This document shows, in pieces, positions 6,839 through 7,916 of a stretch of 7,916 nt of DNA. This DNA comes from Eutrophocola sp963925675. GTDB taxonomy: Bacteria > Pseudomonadota > Gammaproteobacteria > Pseudomonadales > Pseudohongiellaceae. Below the pieces are notes generated by a model that saw only the letters and a list, made by a program, of their open reading frames with translations, was not told where the DNA came from and did not search any database. The DNA lies in assembly GCA_963925675.1 (NCBI GenBank), contig CAWUSW010000041.1:1-7916 (forward strand), written 5' to 3'. The translations under genes were made by a program, and so were the position numbers. How positions within the stretch are numbered: the first letter of the stretch is position 1; the number at the start of each line of letters is the position of its first letter.

Positions 6839-6866
6839 CTTTTTCATAGAAAAAGTCACTGTCCCC
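6828..6866. repeat. REP-like hairpin, right end of the RAYT unit
   Basis: A perfect 17-base inverted repeat: GGGGACAGTGACTTTTT (6828-6844), loop CATAG, and its complement (6850-6866). Arms are identical to the left hairpin at 6144-6182. It overlaps the last four codons of the RAYT gene including the stop, and ends 14 bases from the stop of the convergent PQQ dehydrogenase gene. Confidence 0.9.
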
Positions 6867-6880
6867 AGAATACCATACTC

Positions 6881-7916
6881 CTATTCTGACAACGAAAAAA
6901 CAAACAGACTATTGCCATTACCATTTTCAATATTGAGCTTTACCGGCCCCATTGAACCAGTGTTCAAACCAGGGTGAGACAGGTTATTACCGGTGATCAC
7001 CGCCACATATTGTTTGCCATCTACCGCATAGGTGATATTGCTGGTGGAGACCGGTGCATTCAAAATTGTCTCCCATAGTACTTCTCCGGTATCCAGATCC
7101 TGCGCCCTGAAACGACGGTTTATATCTCCCCAGAACAGTAAATCTCCACCCGTGGTCAGCACTGATGAAGTTGTCGGTACCGGTCCGGTAACCCAGTAGG
7201 TAATTTCACCGGTTTCCATATTTACCTTTGCCATGCCATTTAGCTCTTCTGGCGGAACCCCGGGAGCAGACATACCAATTCTGCTTTGTGGTGTAGCGGG
7301 CATGGATTCCGTCGCCGGCATGGCAGACGTCATATTCAGGCAGTTCTTGATATAGGGCACATACATGGAATTACGCTGCGCATCATAGGACGCCGGCCAG
7401 TAGGAACGCGTATTAAAGTAGCAAATAAGACGGTGGGCACCGGGCTGATCGAGAATCAGGTCACGATTAATCATGGTGGCACCAGTATTTACATCAATAT
7501 CTTCTATGAGGAAATTTTCCGTGTCCTCCGGAAATGGCATTGCCCACAGGAACTCCCCGGTATGCTTGTCCAGTACCCACAGACCACCGCCCTCACCGAC
7601 ATTTACGATGACATCCCTTTCTTCTCCCACCACATCAGGATTGATCCACTTCACATGCTCAGGATCGGGATTGACCGGGGTGCGAAAGATTATTCGCTCC
7701 TGGTTCATATCCTCATCCCAGTCATCCCCGGGCAAATGCTGGTAATACCAGTTAAGGGCGCCAGTATCAGGGTCTATGGCCAAGGTGGAATTACTGTACA
7801 AATTTGCCGGTGCCGAATAGGACACAGCGCCTGGATTGCCGTCATGTCGCTCGTAACGTGTATAGGGCGAAGGATTAGCGACACTCCAATAGATCAGGCC
7901 GGTTTCAGCATCATAG
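6881..7916 (-). CDS. PQQ-dependent dehydrogenase (quinoprotein alcohol dehydrogenase family), C-terminal part
   Basis: About 345 C-terminal residues of a periplasmic eight-bladed quinoprotein that oxidises alcohols or aldehydes with pyrroloquinoline quinone; the start is beyond the right edge. The frame stays open to the window end, so a GTG at 7823-7825 is internal. Visible propeller tryptophan motifs include LAIDPDTGALNWYY, LWVLDKHTGEFLWAMPF and FRAQDLDTGEVLWE, followed by VDGKQYVAVITGNN. Asn in VANPSPY (fragment residue 14) fits the active-site Asn. WDED at 7709-7720 fits the catalytic Asp plus a second Asp two residues on. The usual C-x-x-x-GGKNW segment is diverged: ICYFNTRSYWPASYD. No haem c site is seen in the C-terminal part, so it is probably a single-cofactor quinoprotein needing a separate cytochrome. 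Substrate unknown. Confidence 0.92.
   Translation of the reverse strand, partial: YDAETGLIYWSVANPSPYTRYERHDGNPGAVSYSAPANLYSNSTLAIDPDTGALNWYYQHLPGDDWDEDMNQERIIFRTPVNPDPEHVKWINPDVVGEERDVIVNVGEGGGLWVLDKHTGEFLWAMPFPEDTENFLIEDIDVNTGATMINRDLILDQPGAHRLICYFNTRSYWPASYDAQRNSMYVPYIKNCLNMTSAMPATESMPATPQSRIGMSAPGVPPEELNGMAKVNMETGEITYWVTGPVPTTSSVLTTGGDLLFWGDINRRFRAQDLDTGEVLWETILNAPVSTSNITYAVDGKQYVAVITGNNLSHPGLNTGSMGPVKLNIENGNGNSLFVFSLSE

Larger units (their letters stand above)
6144..6866 (+). mobile_element. RAYT transposase gene bracketed by two identical hairpins (REP/RAYT unit)
   Basis: The 723-base unit runs from the first base of the left hairpin to the last base of the right one and holds a single RAYT gene. 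It fills almost the entire space between two convergent genes, with 14 bases left before the stop of the PQQ dehydrogenase gene. I see no target duplication, as expected for HUH single-strand transposition. Joining the outer flanks would give AAATAAGAATACC, which still terminates the VOC gene (TAA). Insertion as a unit is inferred. Confidence 0.7.

Noticed and set aside
6867..6887. Small inverted repeat AGAATA ... TATTCT at the end of the PQQ dehydrogenase gene
   Set aside because: Only six AT-rich base pairs with a nine-base loop and no U-run; too weak to call a terminator.

Overview
The window reads as part of a Gram-negative proteobacterial chromosome, most likely a free-living (perhaps marine) gammaproteobacterium. 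That placement is an inference. It rests on Sec-exported, PQQ-type and cytochrome-c-type periplasmic oxidation proteins, a malate synthase of the long G type, and a gammaproteobacterial-style REP-associated tyrosine transposase (RAYT) with GGGGACAG hairpins. The cyclophilin pair at the left edge resembles the tandem cyclophilins common in alphaproteobacteria, so the origin of that edge is less certain.

Layout, left to right. Positions 2-169 hold the 3' end of a cyclophilin gene (+). A second, signal-peptide-bearing cyclophilin (159-587, +) overlaps it by 11 bases; it loses cyclophilin similarity after about residue 114 and reads through a terminator, so it is probably a broken gene. A terminator usable from both strands (533-563) and two near-identical 15-base tandem units (572-601) separate it from a convergent gene (599-2767, -). 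That gene encodes an exported 722-residue protein with a carboxypeptidase-regulatory-like domain, one haem c site (CGFCH) and a probable streptogramin-lyase-like beta-propeller. A 363-base gap from its start codon to the next start (2768-3130) carries the divergent promoters. Rightward from there run malate synthase G (glcB, 3131-5311) and, 26 bases downstream, an exported two-domain VOC protein (5338-6144), likely one operon.

The stop codon of the VOC gene touches the first of two identical 17-bp-arm hairpins (6144-6182 and 6828-6866) that bracket a RAYT gene (6251-6838). The RAYT stop codon lies inside the second hairpin, so the element looks like a compact REP/RAYT unit of 723 bases inserted between two convergent genes. 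The right edge (6881-7916, -) is the C-terminal part of a PQQ-dependent dehydrogenase with an Asp-x-Asp active-site signature of the lanthanide type.

Functionally, the two minus-strand proteins suggest periplasmic oxidation of alcohol-like or larger organic substrates. Malate synthase G consumes glyoxylate made from C2 compounds in the cytoplasm. A shared pathway is possible but not shown by the sequence. I saw no tRNA, rRNA, CRISPR array or phage gene.
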